Shown here one piece after another: positions 7,661-16,233 of a stretch of DNA of 64,000 nt. The notes under the pieces were generated by a model. It saw only the letters and a program-made list of their open reading frames with translations, was not told the DNA's origin and did no database searches. Within the stretch, counting starts at the first letter, position 1; the number at the start of each line of letters is the position of its first letter. The translations under genes and the position numbers were made by a program. Source of the DNA: Streptomyces sp. cf386 (GTDB taxonomy: Bacteria; Actinomycetota; Actinomycetes; Streptomycetales; Streptomycetaceae); contig NZ_FNHV01000005.1 of assembly GCF_900103585.1 (NCBI RefSeq), positions 62,001-126,000 of the forward strand, in the 5' to 3' direction.

Positions 7661-9028
7661 TCACAGCGCCGGCGACTGCGGCGCGTTGTCGACAGACTCC
7701 GGCGCACTCGGGACGGACTCCGACTGCGGCGCCGATTGTGGTGCCGATTGTGGTGCCGACTCCGGTGCCGTGGTTGTGGCCTCATCCGGTGACGGCTCCG
7801 AGGTCGGCGTCTCGGGCGGCTCCGACTTCGTCGTCGACGGTTCCGTGATCGTGGGTTCCGTGGTCGTCGGCTCTGTGGTCTTCGGTTCCGTCGTCGTGGG
7901 CTCAGTCGTCGTGGGCTCAGTCGTAGTCGGCTCCTCGGTCGACGACTCCTTGGTCGACGACTCCTTGGTCGACGGCTCCTTGGTCGACGGCTCCTTGGTC
8001 GACGGCTCCTTGGTCGAGGTCTCGTCGCTCGGCGACGGCGAGGAGGGGGACGTGGACGTCCACGGGGAGCTGGGTGATGTCGGCGTCGACACGCTCACCG
8101 AGGGCGAGGGCCTCGACGGCGGCTCGGTCTTCCTGTCCTTGCGGCCGTCGTCGCCGCGCGGGCGAGAGATCCACTCCTTGCGGTCGTAGTCATAGATGAC
8201 GAAGTTGTTGACGATGGTCGTCGAGGGCGAGATCACCACGACGCTGGTGGGGCGGTACGACGACCAGGAGTCACCCGTCCGCTTGGGCGTGCCCTGCTGG
8301 GCGACCGGCGAGGCCAGCGGGTTGCCGCAGGCACAGCGCGCCCGGGGTACGCCGCGGTCGTCGACAAGGACCGCCGTGCCGGACTGGAGGACGGCCTGGT
8401 AGCTGCTGACGGCGCCGTCGCGGTACCCGTGGTTGGTGACGCGGGTGTCCATGCGCATCTGCACGGGGGTGAGCGAGCGGAGGTAGGAGGGGACGTCGGC
8501 TGTGTCGACGCCTGCGATGGACGCGAACGCCCGGTTCCTGTCCGGGGCTTGCCGGAAGTACGAGATCTGCTTCTCCACGTCGCAGGCCCCGGCGTTGCGG
8601 CTGCCGGCGTACAGGCCGGGTTCGCTGCCGTCCACACCGCGCACGGCGTTCGACGGCGCCGACTCGGTCGCTGGAGACGGGCTGACCGGCGGGGCGGTGC
8701 TGTCCGTCGCCGTGGACTCGGTGAACGGGTCCGGGCCGGCCTTGCTCGCGGCCTGGAGAAAGACCTCGCCGCTCGCGGCGGTACCGCCGCCACCGCCGCC
8801 GCGCGACATGACGACGGCGACGATCACCGCGGCCACCACGACCGCCGTGAGCGCCGCGATGCGGGGCACGGACCTCCACCAGGGATGGTGGGGTTCGGGG
8901 CCGGGTGCTCCCCCGCCGGTGTCGGACGGGGGCTGCGAGGGCGGGCCCGAGGGCGGCTCGGAGGGGCCCGACAGGGGGCCCGAGGGCGGTCCTGTGGGTC
9001 GGCCGGGCGACGGAGGTTCGACGCTCAC
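7661..9028 (-). CDS. DUF6777-type single-pass membrane protein with Thr/Glu/Pro repeat tail
   Basis: A 455-aa protein of unknown function. A Pro/Gly/Ser-rich cytoplasmic N-terminus (residues 1-45) leads to one membrane helix (about 53-72, [16 protein letters not shown]). An extracellular globular domain of about 200 residues follows, containing several Cys ([16 protein letters not shown]). The last 150 residues are low complexity: about five [10 protein letters not shown] units, five TTTEP-like units and three SAPQ units. The tail would project through the wall. GTG 9028 has GAAGG upstream. It is divergent from the streptophobe gene and near an FHA/kinase operon, a neighbourhood I associate with this family in Streptomyces. 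Confidence 0.72.
   Translation of the reverse strand: MSVEPPSPGRPTGPPSGPLSGPSEPPSGPPSQPPSDTGGGAPGPEPHHPWWRSVPRIAALTAVVVAAVIVAVVMSRGGGGGGTAASGEVFLQAASKAGPDPFTESTATDSTAPPVSPSPATESAPSNAVRGVDGSEPGLYAGSRNAGACDVEKQISYFRQAPDRNRAFASIAGVDTADVPSYLRSLTPVQMRMDTRVTNHGYRDGAVSSYQAVLQSGTAVLVDDRGVPRARCACGNPLASPVAQQGTPKRTGDSWSSYRPTSVVVISPSTTIVNNFVIYDYDRKEWISRPRGDDGRKDRKTEPPSRPSPSVSVSTPTSPSSPWTSTSPSSPSPSDETSTKEPSTKEPSTKEPSTKESSTKESSTEEPTTTEPTTTEPTTTEPKTTEPTTTEPTITEPSTTKSEPPETPTSEPSPDEATTTAPESAPQSAPQSAPQSESVPSAPESVDNAPQSPAL
7669..8030 (-). repeat. short in-frame repeats in the DUF6777 gene tail
   Basis: Tandem 15-bp-type repeats encode [10 protein letters not shown] (about 7940-8020) and TTTEP (about 7845-7935). 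A 12-bp repeat encodes SAPQ (about 7720-7760). All are multiples of three, so copy-number change would alter tail length without a frameshift. Confidence 0.8.
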
Positions 9029-9235
9029 GAGGCCTTCTTCCCGACGCTGGATTCCGGCGACAGTCGGTGCGCCGGGTTCCTGCGACAGTTAGTGCTTCTT
9101 CGCGACTTATATCCTTTCGCGCCTTTCCGTACTATTCCCATTCTGTGCGCGCGTCCCACACCCCACGCAAGCCGACGCGGGACGGGCCGACCGTTCGACG
9201 GGCGCGCCCCGGGTGTGCTGCCTAGCGTGGGCAGG

Positions 9236-10498
9236 GTGAGCGTGCTGACCGCCTCTCGTCCGGCCGTGGCCCGTCACGGGTGGGTGCAGGCCGTCGGCGT
9301 GGTGCTCGCCGGGCTGGTGGCGATGGGGGTGGTCGCCGCGCCGGGCCTGTGGGCGGCCGGTGCCGCCGACCTCCCGGACGGCGCCTTCCCGCGGGTCGTG
9401 GTGGCCACCGTGGTCACGGCGGTCGGCGGCACGGTCGAGCTCTCGGGCAGCGCCGGAGGGCTGGCCGAGTCCGACGCCGGGCTGACCGTGATCCCGCTGT
9501 CGGTGACCCTCACCGGCGCCCTGATCCTGGCCGCCGGTTTCCTGCGGCCGCTGCGGCACCGGGCGGTCGCGGGCACCCTGGAGCTGGCGGGGTGGGCCGC
9601 CAGGATCGCCGTACTGTGGCTGGCCGCGCTCCTGGGCCTGTCCTTCGCCGCCCGCCGGACCTTCTCCCTCTCCCTGGGCGACTTCGGGGAGGACGCGCTC
9701 GGTGACCTCGGCGACCTGTTCGGCATCTCCCCCGAGGTCGGCTTCACCACGGACGTCCCCGCCACGATGTTCTTCGGTCTGCTGTGGCTGGTGGGCGTGC
9801 TGGTGCTGGCCCTGCTGGTGGCGCGCGGGGCTCCGCTGCCGGGCCGGCTGCTGCGCTTCCAGGAGTCGGTGCGGCCGGCCGCGTACGCCATGGTGGTGCT
9901 GCTGCTGGCGTGGGTCGGGCTGGGTGTCGTCATCGGCCTGGTGGTCGCGGCGACCAGAGGGCACCCGGCCGAGACCTTCGCGGTGATCCTGCTCGGCATG
10001 CCGAACCTGGTGTGGCTGGCCCTGACCATCGGGCTCGGTGCGACCTGGAACGGCCGGGTGGACGGGCCGTTCGGGCTGCCCATGCCGCATGCGTTGGACG
10101 AGGTGTTGCGGGGCGAGGATGTCTCCGAGCTGAATCTGGGCACGCTCGCCGAGCAGGACGGCAAGGTGTGGTGGCTGCTCGTCGTCGACGCGCTCCTGCT
10201 GCTGGCCGTCGCGTTCGTGATGGCGCGGCGGTCGCCGCCCCGGATGCGCGCCTGGGAACACGCCGTGCACCTGGCGACCGCGCTCGCGCCCACGGTGCTG
10301 ATGATCTGTCTCGTCTGTCGCGTCTCGGCCCACTACGGCCTGTCGGTCCTGGGCATCGGTGACCTGGGCGGGGATCTGGGCGGCGAGCTGTTCCTACGGC
10401 CCCAGGTGTGGACCGCCATCGGCCTGGCGCTGGCATGGGGGCTGGTCGCCGGGTTCCTCGGCGGCCTGCTGGCGCGACGGGTGCGGCACCGGGGCTAG
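9236..10498 (+). CDS. streptophobe-family polytopic membrane protein
   Basis: A very hydrophobic 420-aa protein with about ten predicted membrane helices (for example VQAVGVVLAGLVAMGVVAAP and AYAMVVLLLAWVGLGVVIGL). It fits the streptophobe family, known only from Streptomyces and relatives and without assigned function. GTG 9236 is chosen because a TAGCGT -10-like box sits 8 nt upstream (leaderless) and the frame upstream has no coding character. It is divergent from the DUF6777 gene, sharing a 207-bp control region, and convergent with the FHA/kinase operon. Its 3' end is copied in the repeat block that follows. Confidence 0.75.
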   Translation: MSVLTASRPAVARHGWVQAVGVVLAGLVAMGVVAAPGLWAAGAADLPDGAFPRVVVATVVTAVGGTVELSGSAGGLAESDAGLTVIPLSVTLTGALILAAGFLRPLRHRAVAGTLELAGWAARIAVLWLAALLGLSFAARRTFSLSLGDFGEDALGDLGDLFGISPEVGFTTDVPATMFFGLLWLVGVLVLALLVARGAPLPGRLLRFQESVRPAAYAMVVLLLAWVGLGVVIGLVVAATRGHPAETFAVILLGMPNLVWLALTIGLGATWNGRVDGPFGLPMPHALDEVLRGEDVSELNLGTLAEQDGKVWWLLVVDALLLLAVAFVMARRSPPRMRAWEHAVHLATALAPTVLMICLVCRVSAHYGLSVLGIGDLGGDLGGELFLRPQVWTAIGLALAWGLVAGFLGGLLARRVRHRG

Positions 10499-10860
10499 GT
10501 CGCGGCGCGCGCGGAGGGTTGAGCGGGCCGGGGTTCTCCGCCGGAAGACCGGCACGGCGCGGCGACGGTTTCGGGGCGGCCCCGGAGTCTACTGACGCCA
10601 ACAGGTGCGGCATCACGGCGAGGCCGAAGCTCGGACGGAGGGATGAGCGCGCCAGCGCCGACTGCCGGAACCCGGAACACCGGCTCGGCACAGCACCACG
10701 GCGGTTTCGGCACGGCCGAGGCCTACTGACACAACAGGTGCGACACCACAGCGAGGCAGGCGCACGCAACGAACCGATGAGCGAGCCCGTGATCACCGCC
10801 GGAAAACGGGCTCGGCCCAGCGCGGTGGCGGTTTCGGCGGGGCCACGGCCGACGCCTTCG
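10477..10860 (+). repeat. three diverged 124-133 bp copies joining streptophobe and kinase 3' ends
   Basis: The convergent spacer consists of three tandem copies starting at about 10477, 10601 and 10734, each opening with AC(A/G)GGTGCGGCACC and ending with GCCGGAA followed by GGCGGTTTCGG. The first copy begins inside the streptophobe gene (its last seven codons and stop). The third ends inside the kinase gene (its last 20 or so codons). The middle copy has decayed versions of both gene ends. Nothing coding is seen between the genes. Confidence 0.8.
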
Positions 10861-11776
10861 GGGCTTCTCCGGCTCTGAGGTCCCGCCCCGTCGCCGCGCC
10901 ACCGGCCACGGCGGAGCGCAGGTCGGCGACGAAGGCGCGGCAGGAGTCGTGGCGGTCGTCGGGGCTCTTGGCCAGTGCCTTGGCGACCACCGCGTCTACG
11001 GACGGGGCGAGGTCGGGGCGCGCCTCGGTCAGGGGCGGCGGCTCGTCGTACTGGTGGGCCCACAGCAGGGCCATGTCCTCGTCCCGCTGGAACGGGGGGT
11101 GACCGGCCAGGCACTCGTAGATCACGCAGGCGAAGCTGTAGACGTCGCAGCGTGCGTCGACCGGCTTGCCCGAGATCTGCTCGGGGGCCACATAGTCGAG
11201 CGTGCCGACGAACTGACCGACGGTCGTGAAGCCGGTCAGGGACAGGGACTTCTTCGTCAGGCCGAAGTCGGTGAGATAGACGTGCTCGGGGTGGTCGCTG
11301 TCGGTGCCGCGCGCGACGAGGATGTTGCCCGGTTTCACGTCCCGGTGGACCAGCCCGTTCTCGTGCGCCGCGTCGAGGGCGGAGGCGACCTGGGCGGCGA
11401 TGCGCAGCGCCGTCGGGGGCGGCAACGGGCCCTGGCGGTCGAGGAGATGGCGCAGGTCGCTGCCGGAGACGTAGCGCATGGCGATGTACAGGATGCCGTC
11501 CGTCTCGTCCGCCTCGTAGACCGGCACGATGTGCGGGTGGTCGATGGCGGCGGCCGTCCGGGACTCGTGGGTGAAGCGGCGGCGGAAGGTGTCGTTGCGG
11601 GCGAGTTCGGGGGCGAGGAGCTTCAGCGCGACGGTGCGGTCCAGGCGCAGGTCTCTCGCGCGGTAGACCACGGCCATGCCGCCCCGCCCGATCTCCAGCT
11701 CGATGCGGTAGCCCGCGACCTCCCGGCCGATCAGCTCGGAGGGCCGGCCCGAGAAGAGGCTCGCGTCACGGGCCAT
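10793..11776 (-). CDS. Hanks-type Ser/Thr protein kinase, soluble
   Basis: A 327-aa eukaryotic-type kinase with all catalytic landmarks: glycine loop EIGRGGMAVVY, Lys in VALKLLAP, HRDVKPGNIL, the metal-binding DFG in YLTDFGLTKK, and VAPEQISG. The kinase domain fills residues 20-280. The short tail is Pro-rich (APPKPPPRW) with no membrane helix or sensor domain, unlike PknB. The start overlaps the upstream gene by 11 nt. With the FHA protein at the head of the operon, a phosphothreonine signalling pair is likely. The tail is duplicated in the downstream repeat block. Confidence 0.93.
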   Translation of the reverse strand: MARDASLFSGRPSELIGREVAGYRIELEIGRGGMAVVYRARDLRLDRTVALKLLAPELARNDTFRRRFTHESRTAAAIDHPHIVPVYEADETDGILYIAMRYVSGSDLRHLLDRQGPLPPPTALRIAAQVASALDAAHENGLVHRDVKPGNILVARGTDSDHPEHVYLTDFGLTKKSLSLTGFTTVGQFVGTLDYVAPEQISGKPVDARCDVYSFACVIYECLAGHPPFQRDEDMALLWAHQYDEPPPLTEARPDLAPSVDAVVAKALAKSPDDRHDSCRAFVADLRSAVAGGAATGRDLRAGEAPKASAVAPPKPPPRWAEPVFRR

Positions 11777-12311
11777 CGGGGGCCACGACCTGGGTCGGAC
11801 CGCGGCCGCTGTCCGCGGTGGCGCGGGGTCCGTCGTCGGCGGCGTAGGTGCTCAGCCGTGCGCCGTCCGCGTACTCCCACCGCGCGTGCTCGGCGTCGTA
11901 CAGCCACATGGACTCCCCGTCCACGACCACGCCGATCCGCAGCTCCGCGGTGCGGGTGTGGAAGGTCTCGCCGTCCAGTGCGCCGGCCGCCAGCTCCTCT
12001 ACCGCGGACCGGTAGTCGGCCAGGGCCCGCTCGACCCGGTCGAGCAGGGGGCGCGGATCGGCGGCGCTGGCGAGCGGGCCGTCGTCGGCGGTGGGCGGGT
12101 CCTGGGGTACGGCGACCAGGAAGCGGCCGTCGACCCAGGCCGACCAGCCGTTGGCGCACAGGATGTGCCCCCAGTCGCCGCGCCGTTCGACGAGCCGGAC
12201 CGGCAGGAACGCGTCGAGGGGCACGGTGGGCCGGGCGGGGTCCGGGGCCTCCCAGGCGGGCATGCCGTTGCGGGGAACGATGTGGGTGGGCCGGAAGGCG
12301 GGGGAAGTCAT
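11766..12311 (-). CDS. unknown protein between FHA and kinase genes
   Basis: A 181-aa protein of no recognised family. It has an N-terminal Pro-rich stretch, then a compact beta-rich part (PVRLVERRGDWGHILCANGW) that could be SH3-like. A helical segment (LLDRVERALADYRSAVEEL) follows, then a second strand-rich part (ELRIGVVVDGESMWLYDAEH). No signal peptide or membrane segment is seen. The start overlaps the FHA stop (ATGA, 4 nt) and the end overlaps the kinase start by 11 nt, so the three proteins are translationally coupled. It may be an adaptor or substrate of the kinase. Confidence 0.72.
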   Translation of the reverse strand: MTSPAFRPTHIVPRNGMPAWEAPDPARPTVPLDAFLPVRLVERRGDWGHILCANGWSAWVDGRFLVAVPQDPPTADDGPLASAADPRPLLDRVERALADYRSAVEELAAGALDGETFHTRTAELRIGVVVDGESMWLYDAEHARWEYADGARLSTYAADDGPRATADSGRGPTQVVAPDGP

Positions 12312-12625
12312 GGGCGCTTGCCTGCTTCCGCATCACGACGGGCTCGTGCAGCCGCAGCAGCCGGGCGCAGCTCGGCTGCGCCGTTGAGGGAGGTGCCATT
12401 GAGGGAGGTGCCGTTGTGGCTGCCCAGATCGGCGATCCCGTACGACCCGTCGGGCGGTGCGCGCAGCACCGCATGGTTCCAGGAGACGCCGGAATCGTCG
12501 ATGACGATGTCGCCGAGCGGGTCGCGTCCTACGTGGTGGTCACGGCCCGGGGTCATCAAGGTCGAGCCCGACTCGGTCTCCGGGACCAGTACGGGCGCTG
12601 TCGGCGCGACGGGCTGCTCCGCCAT
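12308..12625 (-). CDS. short FHA-domain protein, probably C-terminally truncated
   Basis: A 105-aa protein whose residues 10-78 match a forkhead-associated domain: the phosphothreonine-loop residues are in GRDPLGDIVIDD, VSWNHAVL and LGSHNGTSLNG. Immediately after SHNG the hexapeptide-scale unit GTSLN is repeated, from a 15-bp direct duplication at about 12382-12411. The reading then turns into an Ala/Arg-rich tail, so the last beta strands of a normal FHA sandwich are missing. It may still bind phosphothreonine, or may be decaying. It heads the three-gene kinase operon. Confidence 0.75.
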   Translation of the reverse strand: MAEQPVAPTAPVLVPETESGSTLMTPGRDHHVGRDPLGDIVIDDSGVSWNHAVLRAPPDGSYGIADLGSHNGTSLNGTSLNGAAELRPAAAAARARRDAEAGKRP

Positions 12626-12696
12626 GCCAGGATTCTATCGATCCATCTCTTTATGTGCCGTCTGGCTTCGGGGTGGGGAGGCGCCCGCAACGGCAC

Positions 12697-13107
12697 TCAG
12701 GCGACGGGCATGACCAGCGCCGGAAGGGTCCGCTGCATACGCAGGGCGTCCACCGACTCGGCGAGCAGTTCGTACTCGGTGGTGTCGTCGCTCACGGCGA
12801 TCCGCACCAGCCGTCCGCCCGCCAACTCGTCGGCGACCAGCTCCTGCCGGTCCATGTCACCGCACCAGGCCCGCAACACGGTCGGCACGTCGAGCACGGT
12901 GTCGGCGACCGGGACGAGCGCGCTCGGCGGGAAGTGCTCGGCGTCGGGCTGCGGGTCTAATCGCTCGGCGATCCAGGACGCCCGGTCGCGTAACCACCAC
13001 AGGGCCAAGGCCAGGGTGGGTGCCCGGTACGTTCCCAGCGGTACTCCGATGCGCCGGCCTCCGCAGACTCCGTATGCGGTGACATGGCAAAGGAACTCGT
13101 CGTGCAC
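12697..13107 (-). CDS. hypothetical protein
   Basis: A 136-aa acidic protein that I do not recognise. GTG 13107 is chosen because GGGAGG lies 4 nt upstream; the frame stays open to 13278 but without coding character. It has no signal peptide, membrane helix or clear motif. Residues 20-40 (PLGTYRAPTLALALWWLRDR) form an amphipathic helix, and the C-terminal half alternates strands and helices (VRIAVSDDTTEYELLAESVD). A 20-bp palindrome lies about 105 bp upstream and may control it. It could be co-transcribed with the FHA/kinase genes, 71 bp downstream. Confidence 0.6.
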   Translation of the reverse strand: MHDEFLCHVTAYGVCGGRRIGVPLGTYRAPTLALALWWLRDRASWIAERLDPQPDAEHFPPSALVPVADTVLDVPTVLRAWCGDMDRQELVADELAGGRLVRIAVSDDTTEYELLAESVDALRMQRTLPALVMPVA

Positions 13108-13454
13108 GTAGCCTCCCCCGTGGTGCGTGTTCGCCTGTCGGCGGGCCTCGCTTTCCATGCGGCTCGTGAGCGGTGTGTGAGGGCACCGTCGCCCCATGTG
13201 AGGCACCCTCGTAGTGAGTATGTTCACTACTGAAACACTGTCACCACGACTTTCCGGCCAGTCTCCTGGCATATTCACAGTCGGTGTTGGCCGAAATACG
13301 GCGGGTACACGTCAAGCAGGGTTCTCGGCAGGGTCATTACCCCGGGGGTAATCGAGCTTCCCGACGCGTGCGGGCATCGTTGCGGTACCGGGTCGCCGCG
13401 ACCGGCACCCGGCTTCCGACCAGCAGTGACGACCTCGATGGAGGCTGATCGACC
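13108..13454. other. intergenic control region, 347 bp
   Basis: No gene is supported here. It separates the divergent hypothetical protein and NTF2-like genes, is more A+T-rich around 13200-13330, and contains the inverted repeat at 13211-13230 listed separately. Promoters for both flanking genes are expected here. Confidence 0.6.
13211..13230. promoter_or_regulatory. perfect 7-6-7 inverted repeat, candidate operator
   Basis: GTAGTGA-GTATGT-TCACTAC is a perfect palindrome with a 6-nt centre. The AGTGA...TCACT part resembles the BldD pattern AGTGA-Nx-TCACC as I remember it. It sits about 105 bp upstream of the hypothetical gene (13107, minus strand) and 225 bp before the NTF2-like gene. Confidence 0.55.
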
Positions 13455-13838
13455 ATGCCCGCGACCACCGACCGCTACGAGATCGCCGTCGCCCGCTACT
13501 TCGAGGCCTGGAACGCCCGCGAGCCGCAGGAGCGGGCCAGGGCGGTCACCACCGCGTGGACCCCGCTGGGCGGCTATACCGACCCGCTGGCCGACGTCCG
13601 CGGGCACGAGGGGATCGTGGCCGTCGTCGCGGCGGCGCAGGCGCGGTTCCCCGGCTTCGTCTTCCGTCTCGCGGGCTCCGTCGACGGTCACCACGACACG
13701 GCGCGCTTCTCCTGGGAGCTGGTGAGCGAGGCCGACGGTTCAGCGCCGGTGGCCGGGTCGGATGTGATCACGCTGGACGGCGACGGGCTGATCCTGTCCG
13801 TCCTGGGATTCCTGGACCGGGTGCCCGCCGGGGCGTGA
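13455..13838 (+). CDS. NTF2-like / SnoaL-fold protein
   Basis: A 127-aa single-domain protein with the cone-shaped NTF2-like fold: YEIAVARYFEAWNAREPQER, a central GHEGIVAVVAAAQARFPGF, and paired strands FVFRLAGSVDGHHDTARFSWEL. GGAGG lies about 11 nt upstream of the ATG. Such small proteins act as isomerases, cyclases or ligand binders; no catalytic role can be assigned from context. A DUF1905 gene follows 71 bp downstream on the same strand. Confidence 0.75.
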   Translation: MPATTDRYEIAVARYFEAWNAREPQERARAVTTAWTPLGGYTDPLADVRGHEGIVAVVAAAQARFPGFVFRLAGSVDGHHDTARFSWELVSEADGSAPVAGSDVITLDGDGLILSVLGFLDRVPAGA

Positions 13839-13909
13839 GCGATGAGTTCCGTGCCGTACGGCGGTCTTGACCGGTGAAGGCCACCAGACCGCCGCGAACG
13901 GAGCACGCC

Positions 13910-14200
13910 ATGACCACCAGCGGACAACTACTGGACGCGGAATTCACCGCGGTCCTGCGCAAGAGCCCGAGCGACGGCGGTTGGACCTATGTCGTCTGGC
14001 CGAGGTCCGTCGACTTCTTCGGTACCCGCGGACTGGTCAAGGTCCGCGGGACCGTGGACGGACATCCGTTCCGGAGTTCGTTCATGGCTCTCGGAGACGG
14101 CACCCACAAGCTCCCCGTCAAGGCCGACGTACGCAAAGCCATCGGGAAACAGGAGGGCGACGCCGTCACCGTCCGTCTGACGGAACGGCTCAGCCCCTGA
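13910..14200 (+). CDS. DUF1905-domain protein
   Basis: A 96-aa protein matching the DUF1905 fold, a small beta barrel: [40 protein letters not shown] and [23 protein letters not shown] 13910 is preferred over an in-frame start at 13874 because GGAG lies 6 nt upstream. The biochemical role of DUF1905 is unknown. Its last 11 bases overlap the convergent aldo/keto reductase gene. Confidence 0.8.
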   Translation: MTTSGQLLDAEFTAVLRKSPSDGGWTYVVWPRSVDFFGTRGLVKVRGTVDGHPFRSSFMALGDGTHKLPVKADVRKAIGKQEGDAVTVRLTERLSP

Positions 14201-15185
14201 GCACCGCCTCGATCCGGGCCAGTTCCTCCCCGTCGAAGTCCAGGTTGCCGGTCGCGGCGACACTGTCCTCGATCTGCTGCGCACTGCTCGCGCCGACCAG
14301 CGCCGAGGTCACCCGGCCGCCGCGCAGGACCCAGGCCAGGGCCAGCTGGGCCAGCGACTGACCGCGGGACTTGGCGATGTCGTCGAGGGCCCGCAGCTTG
14401 CCCAGCAGCTCATCGGTGATCGCGTCGGCGTTCAGGAACGGGCTGCCGCCCGCGGCCCGGGAGTCCTTCGGGATGCCGTCGAGGTAGCGGGAGGTCAGCT
14501 GGCCCTGCGCCAGCGGGGAGAAGACGATCGAGCCGACCTGCAGTTCGTCCAGGGCGTCGAGGAGGCCTTCCTCCTCGGGGCGACGGTTCAGCATGGAGTA
14601 GGCAGGCTGGTGGATGAGCAGCGGGGTGCCCAGTTCACCGAGGATGCGGGCGGCCTCACGGGTCTGCTCGGCCGAGTAGTTGGAGACACCGACGTAGAGC
14701 GCCTTGCCCTGCTGCACCGCCGAGTGCAGGGCGCCCATCGTCTCCTCCAGCGGAGTGTCCGGGTCGGGGCGGTGCGAGTAGAAGATGTCGACGTAGTCCA
14801 GGCCCATCCGCTTCAGGCTCTGGTCGAGCGAGGACAGCAGGTACTTGCGCGAGCCCCACTCGCCGTACGGGCCGGGCCACATCAGATAGCCGGCCTTGGT
14901 GGAGATGATCAGCTCGTCCCGGTAGGGCGCGAAGTCCGACTTCAGCGCCTCGCCGAACGCCGACTCGGCGGCACCGGGCGGCGGACCGTAGTTGTTGGCC
15001 AGGTCGAAGTGGGTGACGCCGAGGTCGAAGGCGCGGCGCAGGATGGCCCGCTGGTGCTCGACCGAGCGGTCCGCCGGGCCGAAGTTGTGCCACAGTCCGA
15101 GGGACAGCGCCGGGAGTTTGAGGCCGCTGCGTCCGGTGCGCCGGTAGGGCATCTCCGCGTAGCGGTCGGGGTGTGCGGTGTACAA
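14190..15185 (-). CDS. aldo/keto reductase, L-glyceraldehyde 3-phosphate reductase type (YghZ-like)
   Basis: NADPH-dependent reductase (331 aa). The family's start pattern is clear ([31 protein letters not shown]), with the catalytic Asp/Tyr in [12 protein letters not shown], Lys in IISTKAGY and His in [10 protein letters not shown]. The start is TTG 15185 with GGAG 5 nt upstream; this reproduces the N-terminus of YghZ-like proteins, whereas the next ATG would remove it. These enzymes reduce L-glyceraldehyde 3-phosphate and detoxify aldehydes such as methylglyoxal. A LysR gene is divergent 135 bp away and probably regulates it. Confidence 0.9.
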   Translation of the reverse strand: MYTAHPDRYAEMPYRRTGRSGLKLPALSLGLWHNFGPADRSVEHQRAILRRAFDLGVTHFDLANNYGPPPGAAESAFGEALKSDFAPYRDELIISTKAGYLMWPGPYGEWGSRKYLLSSLDQSLKRMGLDYVDIFYSHRPDPDTPLEETMGALHSAVQQGKALYVGVSNYSAEQTREAARILGELGTPLLIHQPAYSMLNRRPEEEGLLDALDELQVGSIVFSPLAQGQLTSRYLDGIPKDSRAAGGSPFLNADAITDELLGKLRALDDIAKSRGQSLAQLALAWVLRGGRVTSALVGASSAQQIEDSVAATGNLDFDGEELARIEAVLRG

Positions 15186-15320
15186 CGCGACTCCAGTGGG
15201 GTTGGCACACGAGGGACGGCTCCGAGGAACCGGTCTTCCAGTGCATCCACTCTGGCGTGACCTGCGGGCAGTGGTCCAACAGGTAAATCAGATGGGATTC
15301 AGCGGCTACGCTGCTCAATC

Positions 15321-16208
15321 ATGGAACTGCGCCATCTCCAGCACTTCGTGGCGGTCGCCGAGGACCAGCACTTCACCCGGGCGGCCGAACGCCTGTTGGT
15401 GTCCCAGTCGGGCCTGTCGGCCTCGATCCGGGCGCTGGAACGGGAGTTGCAGACCCCGCTGTTCGTCCGCACCACCCGCCGGGTGACGCTCACCCCGGCC
15501 GGCCGCGCCCTGCTGTGCGAGGCGGAGCGGATCCTGGCGCAGGTGCGGGCCGCCCATGAGGCGGTGGCCGCGGTGCAGGGCGTGCTGCGCGGGATGCTGG
15601 CGCTCGGGTCCGAGCAGTGCATCGCCGGGGTGCATGTGGCGGGGCTGCTCGCGGCCTTCCGAGGGCAGCATCCGGATGTCGAGATCTGCCTGCGCCAGGC
15701 GGGTGCGGGCGCGCTCGCGGAGGAGGTCGCGGCCGGGCGCCTCGACCTGGCCTTCGCCGTGCGGACGGTCGAAGAAGACACCGACCAGCTGCGGGCCGTA
15801 CCGCTGACCAGCGAGCCGATGACCGTCCTGTGCCATCCGAGCCACCGCCTCGCGGCGGCCGGCGCCGCGGTCACTCCGGAGGAGCTGGGCGGGGAGGTCT
15901 TCGTCGACTTCCACCCGGACTGGGGGCCGCGCCGCACCACCGACGCCGCGTTCGCCGCGGCGGGCGTGCGGCGGAGCGTCGCCCTGGAGGTCAACGACGT
16001 GCACAGCCTGCTGGACCTGGTGGACGAGAACCTCGGCGTCGCGGTCGTGCCGCGCCACTTCCGGCACAAACGGCCGTCACTGACCGCGCTGCCGGTGAAG
16101 GGCACCGGCGAGACCGTCTACGAGACCGTCGCCCTGCTGCCGCCCGAGCAGGCCACGAGCCCGGCGGCCCGGGCGCTGATGGCGCTGCTGGAAACGGAAG
16201 GCGCCTGA
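15321..16208 (+). CDS. LysR-family transcriptional regulator
   Basis: A 295-aa regulator with an N-terminal winged helix-turn-helix (MELRHLQHFVAVAEDQHFTR, AAERLLVSQSGLSASIRALE) and a periplasmic-binding-like effector domain from about residue 90 (LALGSEQCIAGVHVAGLLAA). It lies divergently to the aldo/keto reductase at 15185, the classic LysR arrangement, so that gene is its likely target. The effector is unknown. Confidence 0.92.
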   Translation: MELRHLQHFVAVAEDQHFTRAAERLLVSQSGLSASIRALERELQTPLFVRTTRRVTLTPAGRALLCEAERILAQVRAAHEAVAAVQGVLRGMLALGSEQCIAGVHVAGLLAAFRGQHPDVEICLRQAGAGALAEEVAAGRLDLAFAVRTVEEDTDQLRAVPLTSEPMTVLCHPSHRLAAAGAAVTPEELGGEVFVDFHPDWGPRRTTDAAFAAAGVRRSVALEVNDVHSLLDLVDENLGVAVVPRHFRHKRPSLTALPVKGTGETVYETVALLPPEQATSPAARALMALLETEGA

Positions 16209-16233
16209 CGGACGGGTGCGCGATGGTGGAGCC

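Noticed and set aside
10949..13111. Long plus-strand frame opposite the FHA/kinase operon
   Set aside because: Shadow of the minus-strand kinase, unknown and FHA genes, which have clear motifs and coupled starts.
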